Shown: piece by piece, positions 62,735 to 64,000 of the stretch
How positions within the stretch are numbered: the stretch's first letter is position 1
How the letters are laid out: the number at the start of each line of letters is the position of its first letter
Origin: CAVQBP01 sp963782475
Lineage (GTDB): Bacteria; Bacteroidota; Ignavibacteria; Ignavibacteriales; Ignavibacteriaceae
Direction of reading: 5' to 3'
NCBI GenBank assembly: GCA_963782475.1
Contig: CAWAJW010000016.1
Span: forward strand, 434,001-498,000
DNA length: 64,000 nt
Notes under the pieces: model-generated
The model's database searches: none
What the model saw: the letters and a program-made list of their open reading frames with translations, nothing else
What the model was told of the DNA's origin: nothing
Program-made: the position numbers and the translations under genes

Positions 62735-63395
62735 GGCTGATGATTTGGCAGTCTGCAAATTACATCTTATCATATTTTTTTAATTTTTTTTGCTTCCTCC
62801 TTCATTTCATTTTGCTGACAAAAAAACTTGTCCACATTTCCACATTACTCTCCTAATCTCTCTCTCTATGTTGGTCAATTCCCCGAAATTCTGCAAAGTT
62901 CAGCCGAACCGGAAATTTTGCCTAATTTTATAGAGTATGGTATTCAATTTTCGGTATTATTTAGATGAAAATTTGTTGATAAGGCTGATGGTTTTAAGGA
63001 AATATTTTGGAGGAAGAATATAGTAAGTATTATACCATAGACAGTTTTAATTAAGTCCGCAAAAGTAATATTATCACAATTTACAATTGCTTGAGTTCAT
63101 TATTAATTCCGAACAGCCTCTGCTTTTTGTATCCTTCCCATTCTGCCCTGGTGAGTGCAAGATAGCATCCATTTTTGTTGCTACTGTACTTTGCGCAAAC
63201 GGAAATCCTGATTTTCATCACGACAGGATTAAGCACAGTTTGCATAACCTGCCTGCTGGCAGATCTTTGGCCGTAGAAATAAAAAAAAGTTTTTTGTTCT
63301 TGACTGCGGCTTAAATGCGGGTTCTTAGGCTTTATATCAAAATTAATGTGAAATGATGACTTGATTTGTCGTATCACAATGTGGTATATTCGCTT

Positions 63396-63722
63396 ATGCT
63401 AAAACTAAAAACAAAATGGTTAGATCTTATATCTAGAGGCATAATTACCTCTTTCACAGAGAAGGAATTGAAAGAACTTGGGGTAGAAATTCCTGAAATT
63501 GAAATAAATGCTAAGGATATACAAAAGATACGAGAGAAAATAAAATTAAGTCAAAGTGTATTTGCAAAAGTATTAAATGTAAGTTCATCATCAGTGAGGC
63601 AATGGGAGCAGGGAAAAAGAACACCAACAGGTTCAACAAAAGTATTGTTGGAACTTCTTAAAAAGAATCCTAATATTCTTAATTATCGTATAGAATCATC
63701 TATTCAAAATAAATCAGCCTAA
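63396..63722 (+). CDS. XRE-type helix-turn-helix protein, antitoxin-like (NadS/HigA group)
   Basis: A 108-residue protein with a helix-turn-helix: DIQKIREKIKLSQSVFAKVL followed by NVSSSSVRQWEQGKRTPTGS (residues 41-80). The N-terminal extension ending in EIPEIEINAKD and the phrase VRQWEQGKRTP are typical of HigA/NadS-like antitoxins, which pair with HigB-type RelE toxins encoded just upstream. No such toxin is found upstream here, so it is an orphan. I use the ATG at 63396 rather than a TTG 30 bp earlier. An imperfect dyad (GTATCACA/TGTGGTAT) at about 63371-63387 and TATATT lie just before it, as expected for self-regulation. Confidence 0.78.
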   Translation: MLKLKTKWLDLISRGIITSFTEKELKELGVEIPEIEINAKDIQKIREKIKLSQSVFAKVLNVSSSSVRQWEQGKRTPTGSTKVLLELLKKNPNILNYRIESSIQNKSA

Positions 63723-63756
63723 CATCTTTAATAAGTAAAAAGTCAATAGGCAATAG

Positions 63757-64000
63757 CTATCCGGACAAAAAGACGATCCGGGCAATTTCTTTAGCAATAA
63801 TAGTTTTAACAATGAATTTATTTTTTCTTCTAATCAGTGAGGTATGGTACTTACGAATAACCGAATTATACTGAATAGTTCTAATGGCAGCATCAGAGAA
63901 AGCAACTTTAACATATTTGTTACCGTTCTTAGAGGCCCGTTGCCTGGATTTACCGGCGGAATTACGGCAGCAGGAGTAACCCTTGAGTCTTGAGGAATGA
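63757..64000 (-). mobile_element. IS110-family transposase, C-terminal part (runs off the right edge)
   Basis: Minus-strand frame from the window edge (codon boundary at 63999) to the stop at 63757, about 80 residues: CCRNSAGKSRQRASKNGNKY followed by VKVAFSDAAIRTIQ and a Lys/Ile-rich tail ending IARIVFLSG. This is the C-terminal transposase-20 region of IS110-family DEDD transposases, which carry the SxGKSxxRxSKxGNKY motif. The end is a little shorter than usual. IS110 elements lack clear terminal repeats, so the boundary cannot be set; it would lie near 63.73-63.75 kb. Confidence 0.75.

Larger units (their letters stand above)
62028..63395. other. Gene-free 1.4-kb region with two compact promoter-terminator units
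   Basis: I see no credible protein-coding gene of normal size. The region carries a promoter, 10-residue leader-like frame and terminator at 62283-62407, and a promoter-terminator unit at 62604-62734 that looks like a small RNA. The part from 62740 to 63395 shows only AT-rich DNA and one weak 98-codon frame on the minus strand (63081-63377) that I do not accept as a gene. Confidence 0.55.

Noticed and set aside
63081..63377. 98-codon minus-strand frame before the XRE gene
   Set aside because: No recognisable domain and no ribosome site; a plus-strand frame overlaps it and neither looks like a HigB-type toxin.
1..64000. CRISPR array
   Set aside because: No series of regularly spaced direct repeats was seen; the repeats found are isolated pairs.

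Overview
The window looks like chromosomal DNA of a low-GC member of the Bacteroidota/Ignavibacteriota (FCB) group, most likely an Ignavibacteria-like bacterium. The basis is a type IX secretion sorting tail next to a PorV-like porin, a TonB receptor with a carboxypeptidase-regulatory N-domain, a DUF4159/DUF4175 pair, and two promoters of the Bacteroidota form TTTG-N19-TAnnTTTG. The species cannot be read from the sequence.

Layout. 1-8.6 kb: housekeeping genes (5' part of ilvD, a dienelactone hydrolase, ftcD, periplasmic trehalase, rmuC, an S9 peptidase, an EVE-domain protein). 8.7-17.5 kb: the DUF4159/DUF4175 pair, a CDF transporter with a manganese-type metal site, and a signalling module (NtrC-type sigma-54 activator, STAS protein, double-receiver PP2C phosphatase). 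17.5-19.1 kb: 1.66 kb with no intact gene, holding a 108-bp inverted-repeat element, a second inverted-repeat pair and a broken small membrane-protein gene. 19.1-27.5 kb: four envelope genes with strong Shine-Dalgarno sites (DUF4397 lipoprotein, TonB receptor, T9SS cargo, PorV-like protein). 27.8-29.8 kb: a SGNH/TPR protein.

29.9-53 kb: a carbohydrate and stress island. The plus strand carries treS-maltokinase, treZ, a GH57 (DUF3536) enzyme and treY, tightly packed. The minus strand carries glucose dehydrogenase, an SDR, a GH15 enzyme, an orphan ASRT-family (sensory rhodopsin transducer-like) protein, a PPC-domain protein, a large FAD/Fe-S oxidase, an enolase-superfamily dehydratase and a PoxB-like enzyme. 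Together they can make trehalose from glucans (TreY/TreZ) or maltose (TreS), release glucose (GH15, GH37) and oxidise it. GlgE and TreX are not in the window.

53-64 kb: small stress genes (DUF2630, YciE/DUF892, cupin), tRNA-Ser(UGA), a phosphodiesterase, an orphan adenine methyltransferase, an AlkZ/YcaQ-like winged-helix protein, then an AraC regulator with a VOC/YciI/SRPBCC cluster that contains a tandem duplication with one decaying copy. A 1-kb gene-free stretch after it holds two compact promoter-terminator units. One is a strong small-RNA candidate, because its promoter has the same architecture as that of the tRNA gene. The window ends with an XRE-type antitoxin-like gene and the C-terminal end of an IS110-family transposase.

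A recurring oddity is that at least seven otherwise well-conserved genes are interrupted by a single-base frame change, six of the seven in the same (+1) direction. These are most simply sequence errors, so each such gene is annotated across its break.
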